Assembly: GCF_001528745.1 (NCBI RefSeq) | Contig: NZ_BCNS01000107.1 | Coordinates: forward strand, 1-50,348 | Direction: 5' to 3' | Source of the DNA: Marinobacterium profundum | GTDB taxonomy: Bacteria > Pseudomonadota > Gammaproteobacteria > Pseudomonadales > Balneatricaceae | Length of the DNA: 50,348 nucleotides | Shown here: piece after piece, positions 15,763 to 22,864 of the stretch | Layout: every line of letters begins with the position of its first letter | Position numbering within the stretch: the first letter of the stretch is position 1 | Position numbers and translations under genes: made by a program | Notes under the pieces: generated by a model | The model's database searches: none | What the model was told of the DNA's origin: nothing | Seen by the model: only the letters and a program-made list of their open reading frames with translations

Positions 15763-17169
15763 ATGCATCTGTACGATATGCTGGGTCTGGCCGGGTACTT
15801 TGTGCTGCTGATCTACATCGGTTACAGCAGCGCAAAAAAGGTGAAATCCAGCGCGGATTTTGCGGTGGCGGGCAACCGGATCATCTGGCCCATACTGTTT
15901 GCTACCCTGGCGGCGTCTTTCCTCGGCGGCGGCGCTTCCATGGGGCGCGCCAGCAAGGCGTTTGAAGATGGCTATGCCTTCATGTTTGCCGCCACTGCCT
16001 TCCCCATTGCCACGGTACTGTCGGGGCTCTATATAGCACCTCGGCTCAAGCGCTATGTGAACGCCCAGACCATCGGCGACATCATGGAGCATCATTTCGG
16101 GGCGCCGGCGCGGCTCTTCACCGGGCTGTTTTCACTGGTCTTCTGTGTCGGCATTCTGGGTGCCCAGGCGCTGGCGGTGGGTACGGTGTTCAATGCAGTG
16201 CTCGGCATCGAAGTCAGCAGCGGCATTCTGCTGGGCATGGCCGTGGTGCTGATCTACTCCACCCTCGGTGGCCTCTGGGCGGTGATTCAGACCGATGTGG
16301 TGCAGTTTCTGCTGCTGGCCATCTTCCTGCCGGTAACCATGGTGGTGGGTGTGCAGGCTGTTGGCGGCCCCGCCGAGCTGATCAGCCGGCTGCCCGAAGG
16401 CCACTTCAGCCTGATGGGCGACTATAGCGCCGCCATGTTTATCAGCATTTTCATTGCCTTCCTGCTGGGTGAAACCCTGGTGCCGCCCTATACCCAGCGT
16501 GCGCTGGCGGCCCCGGATGCAGGCAATGCCCGGCTCGGTTACAGCCTGGCGGGGGTCTTCGGTTTTCTGTTCTATTTTGTCACTACCACCATTGGCCTGA
16601 TCGCGCTGGTGCTGTACCCGGATATAAGCCCGGATCAGGCGCTGCCTGCGCTGATCCGCAGTCTGCTGCCGGTGGGAGTCACGGGTCTTGTGCTGGCGTC
16701 GCTGCTGGCGGTGGTGATGTCGACCGCCGACTCCTACCTGAATTCCGCCGCCGTCATTTTTGTCCGCGATATTTACCAGCGCTTTATCGACCCCGGGGTG
16801 ACGGAGCGGCGGCGTTTGCGCATCGAGCGCTGGGTTAACCTGCTGATCGGCATAGGGGCGGTGATCTTCGCGCTCTATGCCAGTTCCATTATCGATGCGC
16901 TGCTGCTGAGCTACAGTCTCTGGGCGCCGACGGTACTGATTCCCTTTGTCGCCGGCGTACTGTTTGATCTCAAATGCAGCCGCTCGGCCATCAGCGCCAT
17001 GCTGGCCGGAGCCCTGGTGACGCTGATCTGGCAGAGCGCGCCCCAGGATCTGCAGGCGCTCACCGGTGTAAGTGCACTTATGGCCGGGGTGCTGGCCAAT
17101 GGCCTGGTCTTTACGCTGGTGTACCGTTTAAACCGCGCCGCAGGCGCGACTCCTGAACCCAGCTTTTAA
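15763..17169 (+). CDS. Sodium:solute symporter (SSS family)
   Basis: A 468-residue inner-membrane protein with about 13 hydrophobic segments. The family marks are the early Na+ site region SSADFAVAGNR, a GGASMGRASKAFEDGYAF segment, and the signature MSTADSYLNSAAVIFVRDIY near residue 330. It uses the sodium gradient to import an organic solute. The nearest relatives by feel are the panF/putP-like uncharacterised group, so the substrate cannot be named. Its stop codon lies inside the ribosome site of a 34-codon frame, which is probably a companion subunit. The LysR gene upstream may regulate it. Confidence 0.92.
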   Translation: MHLYDMLGLAGYFVLLIYIGYSSAKKVKSSADFAVAGNRIIWPILFATLAASFLGGGASMGRASKAFEDGYAFMFAATAFPIATVLSGLYIAPRLKRYVNAQTIGDIMEHHFGAPARLFTGLFSLVFCVGILGAQALAVGTVFNAVLGIEVSSGILLGMAVVLIYSTLGGLWAVIQTDVVQFLLLAIFLPVTMVVGVQAVGGPAELISRLPEGHFSLMGDYSAAMFISIFIAFLLGETLVPPYTQRALAAPDAGNARLGYSLAGVFGFLFYFVTTTIGLIALVLYPDISPDQALPALIRSLLPVGVTGLVLASLLAVVMSTADSYLNSAAVIFVRDIYQRFIDPGVTERRRLRIERWVNLLIGIGAVIFALYASSIIDALLLSYSLWAPTVLIPFVAGVLFDLKCSRSAISAMLAGALVTLIWQSAPQDLQALTGVSALMAGVLANGLVFTLVYRLNRAAGATPEPSF

Positions 17170-17179
17170 GGAGGCTGCA

Positions 17180-17284
17180 ATGCACTGGTTTGGTTTTGTG
17201 GTCTACGGCGTGGCGGGCCTCTGTATCCTTACGGCCCTGGTTGTCGGTATCAAGGCGTGGATCTTCTATCGCGACGGCGATTGA
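17180..17284 (+). CDS. 34-residue single-span membrane peptide linked to the symporter
   Basis: A very short frame with an exceptional ribosome site, AAGGAGG (17168-17174), five bases before the ATG and overlapping the symporter stop codon. The product starts MHWFGFVVYG, has one hydrophobic span (about residues 4-29) and ends in the polar tail FYRDGD. That architecture fits an inner-membrane helix. Very small accessory proteins encoded directly behind SSS symporters are known, so this is probably a subunit or stabiliser. It does not obviously match any named family I recall. It is too short for most gene finders. Confidence 0.75.
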   Translation: MHWFGFVVYGVAGLCILTALVVGIKAWIFYRDGD

Positions 17285-17497
17285 TCCTGAGCTACCTGAT
17301 GTAATTTCAGCTTTGGCGCTAGAAAACTGATGTAAAAGTCGCTTTGTTAGTGACTAAATTGTGGTCATTGATTTTATGTTGCATTAATTGACTATAAATT
17401 TACAAATTGTTGGGCTTAATCATCAATAGTGCCGGTTATTGATGCTGCCTTTGCACACATTAACCCCCGGGTCCCCGCTAGAATGGCTCTACGAAAT
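17285..17497. other. AT-rich intergenic stretch upstream of the leuA leader
   Basis: This 213-base stretch is clearly richer in A and T than its surroundings. CTGATGTAA occurs twice (near 17296 and 17326). A TAGAAT box (17479-17484) could be a -10 element, but its best -35 candidate, TTGCAC (17451-17456), is 22 bases away, which is too far for a standard promoter. No supported gene lies in it apart from the start of the leader frame noted at 17442. Confidence 0.4.
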
Positions 17498-17611
17498 CGC
17501 TGATCTCCTCAGCGGTGCCGGCAACCGGAGCTCCCAGCAGATGACCCGGTGACCGTCACTCTCCACAAGAGAGTCGGACCCGCCCGCGCCGCCTGGGTCC
17601 CACAAGGACCC
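17442..17611 (+). promoter_or_regulatory. Structured leader candidate upstream of leuA
   Basis: A 36-codon frame (17442-17552) has seven leucine codons, including the uncommon TTG, TTA and CTA. It overlaps and is followed by a run of perfect hairpins: CGCTGA/TCAGCG (17498-17514), CCGG/CCGG (17518-17528), ACTCTC/GAGAGT (17558-17574) and GGGTCC/GGACCC (17595-17611). The last two share the loop CACAA. A second GGACCC (17576-17581) competes for GGGTCC. No good ribosome site precedes the frame and no T-run follows the last hairpin, so leucine attenuation is only a possibility. A separate small RNA is an alternative. Confidence 0.4.
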
Positions 17612-17630
17612 GAAATTCAGGGCGACGGGG

Positions 17631-17791
17631 CAGCCTGCCGGACTTAACACTGATCTACTGCGGCAAAGCCGAATTTGTTCATTTGTTGTCTTCTTTTTTG
17701 TTAAATAGAACCACTATTTGCCTCAAAAAAACTCAACAACTGGCTCAAAACGGCCTTCTCCTCGCTACGATCGGCCAAGTTCGACAGGCTG
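17631..17791 (+). repeat. Full copy of the 161-bp inverted-repeat-ended element
   Basis: The ends are CAGCCTGCCGGACTT and AAGTTCGACAGGCTG, near-perfect inverted repeats. The inside has the conserved core TTAAATAGAACCACTATTTG with arms AAATAG and CTATTT around AACCA, and the right-hand segment CTCGCTACGATCGGCC. Length and order match the copy at 38186-38346 exactly. It has no frame of its own and sits between the hairpin-rich leader and leuA. It resembles a MITE or REP-type element. Confidence 0.85.
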
Positions 17792-17943
17792 CGAGCCCTG
17801 CGGAGCTGTTCAGCGTTTCATCCCTCTTTTTTTGATGATCAGGATCAGACCATGACGTTTTTCAGGGTGTTATCGATACGACTTTGACGCGGTTGCCGGG
17901 CCAGGAGTTTCTGTGGCGCCCGGGAGCCAGGCCTCAGCCACCT

Positions 17944-17961
17944 TCGCGCCTTGAAGCGCGA
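17944..17961 (+). promoter_or_regulatory. Hairpin just upstream of the leuA ribosome site
   Basis: Six-base arms TCGCGC and GCGCGA surround a six-base loop, 15 bases before the GGAG ribosome site of leuA. Between the 161-bp element and this hairpin (17792-17943) I see no gene. Its effect on leuA translation is unknown. Confidence 0.35.
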
Positions 17962-17987
17962 CCCGTATTGATAGCTGGAGAAACCGC

Positions 17988-19676
17988 ATGAGTTCCTTTG
18001 ATCACCGCAAGTACCGCCCCTTTGCTCCCATTCGCAAGTCCGACCGCCGCTGGCCGGATCAGATCATTGAGCGTGCGCCCCGCTGGTGCAGTGTTGATCT
18101 GCGCGATGGCAATCAGGCGTTGATTGAACCCATGAACGTGGTGCAGAAACGCCGCATGTTCGAGTTGCTGGTAAAGCTGGGCTTCAAGGAAATCGAAGTG
18201 GGTTTCCCCGCGGCCTCCCAACCGGATTTTGACTTTGTTCGCTCCCTGATCACCGATAACCTGATTCCCGATGATGTCACTATCCAGGTGCTGACCCAGG
18301 CGCGGGATGAGCTGATTGCGCGTACCTTTGAGTCTCTGCGCGGCGCACGTCGGGCCATAGTGCATCTGTACAACTCCACTTCTACGGTCCAGCGCGAACA
18401 GGTGTTCGGGCTGGATAAAGAGGGGATCAAGGCGATTGCCGTCAAGGGTGCCCACACGGTGGCACGGCTGGCCTCAGAGAGACCGGAGACCCAGTGGGTC
18501 TTCCAGTATTCCCCCGAGAGCTTCACCGGCACCGAGCTGGATTACGCGGTGGAGGTCTGTGATGCGGTAACGGCTGTGTGGCAGCCGACACCGGACAACA
18601 AGGTCATTATCAACCTGCCGGCGACGGTGGAAATGTCGACGCCCAATGTCTTCGCCGATCAGATCGAGTGGGTCTGCGATCATATAGCCAGGCGCGACTC
18701 CCTGATCATCAGCCTGCATACGCACAACGATCGTGGCTGCGGTGTGGCGGCGGCGGAGCTGGGTGTCATGGCCGGTGCTGACCGTATCGAAGGCACCTTG
18801 CTGGGCAACGGCGAGCGCACCGGCAACATGGATATCGTCACCATGGCGCTGAATTTATACAGCCAGGGGGTGGACCCTGAGCTGGATCTGGCCAACATGG
18901 ATGAGATCGTTGAGTGTGTGAAAGCCTGTACCCAGTTGCCGGTACATCCGCGCCATCCTTATGCCGGTGAGCTGGTGTTTACGGCCTTTTCGGGCAGCCA
19001 TCAGGATGCCATCCGCAAGTGCCTGGCCCGGCGCCAGAGCGATGCTCCCTGGGAGGTGGCCTATCTGCCGATCGACCCCGAAGACCTGGGGCGTGATTAC
19101 CAGGCCGTGATCCGCATCAACAGCCAGTCCGGCAAGGGCGGCGTGGCCTATGTGCTGGAGCGTGAATACGGCATTCAGATGCCGCGCTGGCTGCAGATCG
19201 AATTCAGCGCCCGGGTACAGCAGGCCACCGAAGCCTCGGCCACCGAGCTGAATGGCGAGCAGATCTGGAAAATATTCAATGAGACCTACCTGAGTCCGGC
19301 CGACAGCGGCGCCCGTATTCTGGGCTACCAGCTCAGCCGTGATAACGGCCAGGACAGCCTGAGCGCCAAAATACACTGGCAGGGCGAAACCCGCTCGGTA
19401 ACGGGTACTGGTACTGGCGTGGTCGGCGCCTTTGTCGATGCGCTGAACCGTGAGATGAGAGAAACAGTACTGTTGGTGGAATACAGCGAACATGCTCTGG
19501 GTGACACCCACGGCGAAGGCGCCGAGGCGATCAGTTTCGTGCAGATGGGCATTAATGGCAGCCGTTACAGCGGCGTGGCGGTGAGCGAGGATATAGTGAC
19601 CGCATCCCTGAATGCGATCCTTGATGCACTGGCCAGGGGCGGCAGTGAGATGCGGGTGGCGGTGGCCTGCGCTTGA
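17988..19676 (+). CDS. leuA: 2-isopropylmalate synthase
   Basis: A 562-residue enzyme of the longer LeuA form found in pseudomonads and actinobacteria. It condenses acetyl-CoA with 2-oxoisovalerate, the committed step to leucine. The TIM-barrel start DLRDGNQALIEPM carries the metal-binding aspartate (about residues 37-49). LHTHNDRGCG holds the metal histidines, and GNGERTGNMD follows. The last 130 residues form the leucine-sensing allosteric domain. GGAG lies seven bases before the ATG. It stands alone, with a structured leader upstream that may sense supply. End-product inhibition by leucine is expected. Confidence 0.96.
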   Translation: MSSFDHRKYRPFAPIRKSDRRWPDQIIERAPRWCSVDLRDGNQALIEPMNVVQKRRMFELLVKLGFKEIEVGFPAASQPDFDFVRSLITDNLIPDDVTIQVLTQARDELIARTFESLRGARRAIVHLYNSTSTVQREQVFGLDKEGIKAIAVKGAHTVARLASERPETQWVFQYSPESFTGTELDYAVEVCDAVTAVWQPTPDNKVIINLPATVEMSTPNVFADQIEWVCDHIARRDSLIISLHTHNDRGCGVAAAELGVMAGADRIEGTLLGNGERTGNMDIVTMALNLYSQGVDPELDLANMDEIVECVKACTQLPVHPRHPYAGELVFTAFSGSHQDAIRKCLARRQSDAPWEVAYLPIDPEDLGRDYQAVIRINSQSGKGGVAYVLEREYGIQMPRWLQIEFSARVQQATEASATELNGEQIWKIFNETYLSPADSGARILGYQLSRDNGQDSLSAKIHWQGETRSVTGTGTGVVGAFVDALNREMRETVLLVEYSEHALGDTHGEGAEAISFVQMGINGSRYSGVAVSEDIVTASLNAILDALARGGSEMRVAVACA

Positions 19677-19693
19677 AAAAACTGACCTGAAAC

Positions 19694-19728
19694 AAAAAAT
19701 CCCGTGCATCACTGCACGGGATTTTTTT
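19694..19728. terminator. Bidirectional terminator between leuA and dsbB
   Basis: CCCGTGCA (19701-19708) pairs with TGCACGGG (19713-19720) around TCAC. AAAAAAT precedes the stem and ATTTTTTT follows it, so it can end transcription from both converging genes. Confidence 0.92.
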
Positions 19729-19750
19729 GTTTAGAGGGTGTCGGTGACTG

Positions 19751-20266
19751 TCAGAAAAAGCTTCTGCGCCTTGCTCGGGAGATCAAAACTAATCCGGTCA
19801 GCAATACCATAAAGGCGGAAAAGACCAGCAGGACTTCGGCCATGGTGAAGCCAAAGGGCATCTCCGGCGTATAGCCACAGGGTTCCCAAATTTCGAACAC
19901 CTGGGGCAGCCATTTTTCCGGTGTCAGCCAGGCGGGCAGGCCCGATTCCATGCTGCAGCTGCCTTCTATCCAGCCACGCTCAACGCCGAGCGTTTGCCAG
20001 CTGCGCTCCAGCATCCCCAGCATGCTGACAAAGCCAAGCAGCTGAGCCAGTTTGCGGGTAAAGGTCCAGCCGCAGCCGAGCAGGCCCAGTACGCAGGCCA
20101 GAATAAAGCCTGCCAGCCAAAGCCTGATATGCACGCAAAGTACGCAGGGACCATAGCCCAGTTCGTACTGGTAGTAGAGCGCGATACCTTCGACGGTCAG
20201 GCCGATCAGAATCATCGCCAGCCAGTACCAGGCGCTGCGCCCGAGGGTCGATAGCTGGTTGAGCAT
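19751..20266 (-). CDS. dsbB: Disulfide bond formation protein B
   Basis: A 171-residue inner-membrane protein with four hydrophobic spans. It has both cysteine pairs of DsbB: Cys41/Cys44 in GPCVLC facing the quinone side, and Cys104/Cys130 in the second periplasmic loop. It reoxidises DsbA and passes electrons to ubiquinone. The ATG at 20266 follows AAGGA at good spacing; an upstream in-frame start at 20353 would add 29 residues unlike the family. It converges with leuA and shares its terminator. No dsbA is nearby. Confidence 0.93.
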   Translation of the reverse strand: MLNQLSTLGRSAWYWLAMILIGLTVEGIALYYQYELGYGPCVLCVHIRLWLAGFILACVLGLLGCGWTFTRKLAQLLGFVSMLGMLERSWQTLGVERGWIEGSCSMESGLPAWLTPEKWLPQVFEIWEPCGYTPEMPFGFTMAEVLLVFSAFMVLLTGLVLISRARRRSFF

Positions 20267-20429
20267 GGGGGCGTCCTTAAACAAAGTGATTGCGCTATCT
20301 GAACACAAAACCACAGTAGGATTCCAGCGGTCTTGCCATAGTAATGACGCCAATTGGCGACATCATACCGTCCTGGCTGCATCACCCCGTATCATTGGGC
20401 TCTGTAGCACGCTTCTTTTCCTTTATACG

Positions 20430-21341
20430 TCAGGCATTGCGGTGAGTGTCCGGTGCCCTGCGCAAGGCCAGCCAGGTGTTGACGCTGATGGCACCGAGAA
20501 TCGCAGTACCGCCTATCAGGGTATGAATCGACGTGGTTTCACCCAGGATGAGCCAGACCCAGACAGGTCCCAGCACTGTCTCCAGCAACAGGAACAGGCT
20601 GACCTCTGTGGAGGGGAGATAGCGTGGCGCCGTCATGATCAGAATGGTGGCCAGCGGGATTTGAATCAGTCCCATGAGTGCGAGCCAGCCATAGCTGGCT
20701 GGCTCCAGTGTCAGTGGGGTCGCCAGGGGCCAGCTGATCAATGCCGCAATGGCACCGGCCAGAGCGATGATGGGCAGACGCGGCAGGTCACCGAAGCGGC
20801 GCAACAGAGTGAACATCATGCCCATGCTGGCGGCCAGCAGCAGGGCGGCAAGATCGCCCATCCCCTGGCTGTTGCCGCTGTCGGAACCGGCAAACACGAC
20901 CATTACCCCGAGCACCGATACGCCTATGGCGACCAGGGTTCGGCGCAGTACCCGTTCGCCCAGTAGCAGGCGGGAAAAGAGTGCGGCGAACAATGGTGAA
21001 CTCGCCAGAATGACAACCGTATTGGCGGTGCTGGTATGGCTGATGGAAAACACAAATAGCCAGGTATTCACGCCATAGAGGCTTGCGATGGCGATGCCTG
21101 CGAGCCAAAGCGCAGGGGTTATGGGCCAGCGCTGTCGCCAGACCATAGACAACAGAGCCGTGGTCAGAAAAGTCAGGGCACCGCGCCAGAAAGTAACGTT
21201 ATCAGACGTGCTGTCAGCCAGCCGGATCAACAGAGCATCAAAGCTCAGCACCAGTACGCCACAGGCGGCAATCAGCATGCCCTTGGCGTGATCATCGTAG
21301 TGCCCCAGAGGAACACTGGCAGTTTTGCTTGTTACTGACAT
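20430..21341 (-). CDS. EamA-family (DMT superfamily) transporter
   Basis: A 303-residue inner-membrane protein built of two EamA repeats with about ten spans. The marks include FWRGALTFLTTALL and the second-repeat motif around PLATILIMTAPRYLPSTEVSLFLLLETVLGPVW. Such proteins usually export metabolites or amino acids. The ATG at 21341 is preferred because GAGAG precedes it; the frame could begin at 21356. It follows the related gene at 21391 by 49 bases on the same strand, so the pair is probably one unit. The substrate is unknown. Confidence 0.9.
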   Translation of the reverse strand: MSVTSKTASVPLGHYDDHAKGMLIAACGVLVLSFDALLIRLADSTSDNVTFWRGALTFLTTALLSMVWRQRWPITPALWLAGIAIASLYGVNTWLFVFSISHTSTANTVVILASSPLFAALFSRLLLGERVLRRTLVAIGVSVLGVMVVFAGSDSGNSQGMGDLAALLLAASMGMMFTLLRRFGDLPRLPIIALAGAIAALISWPLATPLTLEPASYGWLALMGLIQIPLATILIMTAPRYLPSTEVSLFLLLETVLGPVWVWLILGETTSIHTLIGGTAILGAISVNTWLALRRAPDTHRNA

Positions 21342-21390
21342 GGTACAAACTCTCATTGGCCGGGACCGCAGCCCCGGGCATTAACACAAA

Positions 21391-22278
21391 TTATAAAAGC
21401 AGCCGAACGGGCCTGAGCCGGTGGCCCCAGAAGAATATGGCCAGGCCCGCCATAATGAGGGCGGTTCCACTCCAGACACTCAGGCCCACATTCTCGTGAT
21501 TCAGCAGACTGCCCAGCAGTAGCGCGAACACCGGAGTGATCAGTGTAACCAGAGCCACAGTGCTCGGAGGCAGCTTGCTGAGAATATGGAAATAGCAGAC
21601 AAAACCGATCAGCGAGCCGAACACCGCCAGATACAGAATGGCCCAGGGTGAGTGGCTGCCAAAGTCAAAAGTCGGTGCTGTGCCATCAAGTAGCAACCAC
21701 AGCAGGCCGTAGCAGGGCAGGCTGAGCAGTAGCGCACCCACGGTATGGGGCAGCGGATGAATTGCCAGGGCCTCGCGCTTGACCATCACCGCGCTGAGGC
21801 TGAACAGCAGTACCGCCAGCAGTAACAGCGCAATGCCAGGCCAGGTCTCAAGGCTCAGGGTGGCATCATCCATAAAGATCCAGCCCAGGCCCGACAGCGC
21901 GATCGCACAGGCCAGCCAGCGATGCGGCGCCATCGGGGCCTCGCGCAGCAGTACCTGGGCGAGCAGGGCCGAGAGCACAGGTGACAACCCAAAAATCACC
22001 GAAATCAGGCCGGACGGCACGAAACGCACCGCCAGGTAGGTGGAGCTCATGGCGCCGAAAATTCCCAGGGTTGCGAAGGCGTAGGACCTGAGTGCCTGGC
22101 GGTGCCAGGGCATGTCCAGTCGCAGTGTCCGTACCAGCAGCCAGCCCAGCACCGCGGCTATACCCATGCGCAGCCATGCGGCCATCAGGGGGTTAACGGT
22201 TTCGCTGCTCCAGGCAATTCCCAGCGGGGTGGTGGCCCAGATCGCCAGTACGGCCAGATAGGCACTTGGCACGGACAT
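21391..22278 (-). CDS. EamA-family (DMT superfamily) transporter
   Basis: A 295-residue, ten-span membrane protein with two EamA domains: a first repeat including NPLMAAWLRMGIAAVLGW and FGLSPVLSALLAQVLLRE, and a second with FGSLIGFVCYFHILSKLPPS and VTLITPVFALLLG. AAAGGAG lies in front of the ATG. It is only distantly similar to the downstream EamA gene, so this is probably not a recent duplication, although a paired transporter is possible. A metabolite exporter role is likely; the substrate is not readable. Confidence 0.9.
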   Translation of the reverse strand: MSVPSAYLAVLAIWATTPLGIAWSSETVNPLMAAWLRMGIAAVLGWLLVRTLRLDMPWHRQALRSYAFATLGIFGAMSSTYLAVRFVPSGLISVIFGLSPVLSALLAQVLLREAPMAPHRWLACAIALSGLGWIFMDDATLSLETWPGIALLLLAVLLFSLSAVMVKREALAIHPLPHTVGALLLSLPCYGLLWLLLDGTAPTFDFGSHSPWAILYLAVFGSLIGFVCYFHILSKLPPSTVALVTLITPVFALLLGSLLNHENVGLSVWSGTALIMAGLAIFFWGHRLRPVRLLL

Positions 22279-22381
22279 CGCTCTTACTCCTTTTCAGTGA
22301 TGGACGGAAAACATCCTGTTTCCGGTTGCTTTGGGACATTGCTTATCCCATCAGCTTTGGCTCTTGCGTCGCTCTACCGCC

Positions 22382-22449
22382 TACATCCATGTACAAACCC
22401 TGCTCTTGCGCATCCCTGCGCTCGCAGGATACGTACATCCATGTACAAA
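22382..22449. repeat. Short hairpin cluster with ATCC centres
   Basis: TACATCCATGTACAAA occurs twice (22382-22397 and 22434-22449). The second copy lies in a perfect GTACAT-CC-ATGTAC palindrome. Between them is GCGCATCCCTGCGC (22408-22421), another small hairpin with the same ATCC centre. The three units form a compact array in the gap between the EamA genes and the efflux operon. Similar short ATCC-hairpin repeats are dispersed in some marine gammaproteobacteria, as far as I recall. Confidence 0.55.
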
Positions 22450-22480
22450 AAAGGCCGCAGGCGGTGAGCGCTGCGGCCTT
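22447..22480 (-). terminator. Minus-strand rho-independent terminator
   Basis: Perfect ten-base arms AAGGCCGCAG (22451-22460) and CTGCGGCCTT (22471-22480) flank a ten-base loop. On the minus strand the stem is followed by a run of six T. It is too far upstream of the EamA genes to serve them, which implies a transcript coming from the right, where only a 28-codon frame is seen. Confidence 0.75.
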
Positions 22481-22506
22481 GGGAAAACCGAACATTGCAG
22501 GACCGG

Positions 22507-22593
22507 CTAACGTTTGACCGCACGGGGCCACATCCAGCGGGCCGGGATGGCCTGTCGGTTGCGGTGTGCGCTAATAAGAGTCGGGACGTTCAT
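22507..22593 (-). CDS. Possible 28-residue basic peptide before a terminator
   Basis: A short minus-strand frame beginning MNVPTLISAHRNRQ and ending PRAVKR. It is rich in arginine and tryptophan and its stop codon lies 27 bases before a strong same-strand terminator. A weak TTGACC box with a CAAGAT 18 bases further lies upstream (about 22619-22649). The ribosome site is poor. I do not recognise the peptide. The terminator shows that a minus-strand transcript probably ends here, but whether the frame is translated or the RNA itself matters is open. Confidence 0.35.
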   Translation of the reverse strand: MNVPTLISAHRNRQAIPARWMWPRAVKR

Positions 22594-22864
22594 GCAGCGG
22601 ATCCGGCGTGGTGAGCCGACATCTTGCGTCATTTTTGATCATCTGGTCAACCCTGGAAGGGACTCTGCGCACCAAAGCTGTGCATCACTATAGTGGCGCC
22701 AGCATAGCGCCGAAAGTCGGGCCCGGTAATGCCCTGCACGACACTGGCGAAGCTGTTCGCGCCCGCAGGCTGCAGGGCGTTGTGGCAAAGGGGGTACTTC
22801 GCGCCCATGCTTGAGTACAAGGTGGCTGTGTTGTTGATCTTAGGTGGCGACAAGGGAGGTATGG
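22594..22864. other. Non-coding remainder between EamA genes and efflux operon
   Basis: There is no convincing intact gene here. The minus strand from about 22740 to 22647 can be read as RRYAGATIVMHSFGAQSP followed by a stop, a faint echo of the C-terminal end of transketolases, but the preceding codons do not fit. CACTATAGTG, a ten-base palindrome, lies near 22685-22694. AAGGGAGG at the end is the ribosome site of the efflux operon. Confidence 0.4.

Noticed and set aside
17479-17484. TAGAAT as a sigma-70 -10 box for the leuA leader.
   Set aside because: The only -35-like hexamer (TTGCAC) is 22 bases away, outside the working range, so no promoter is claimed.
17558-17611. Guanidine-II (mini-ykkC) or ANTAR-type double hairpin because two stems share a loop.
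   Set aside because: The loops are CACAA, not ACGR or the ANTAR hexaloop, and no matching transporter or ANTAR protein is nearby.
22680-22700. NtrC-like site (GCACCAAAGCTGTGC near 22668-22682) next to the CACTATAGTG palindrome.
   Set aside because: The match to the consensus is only partial and no sigma-54 promoter with the GG/GC spacing could be found on either strand nearby.
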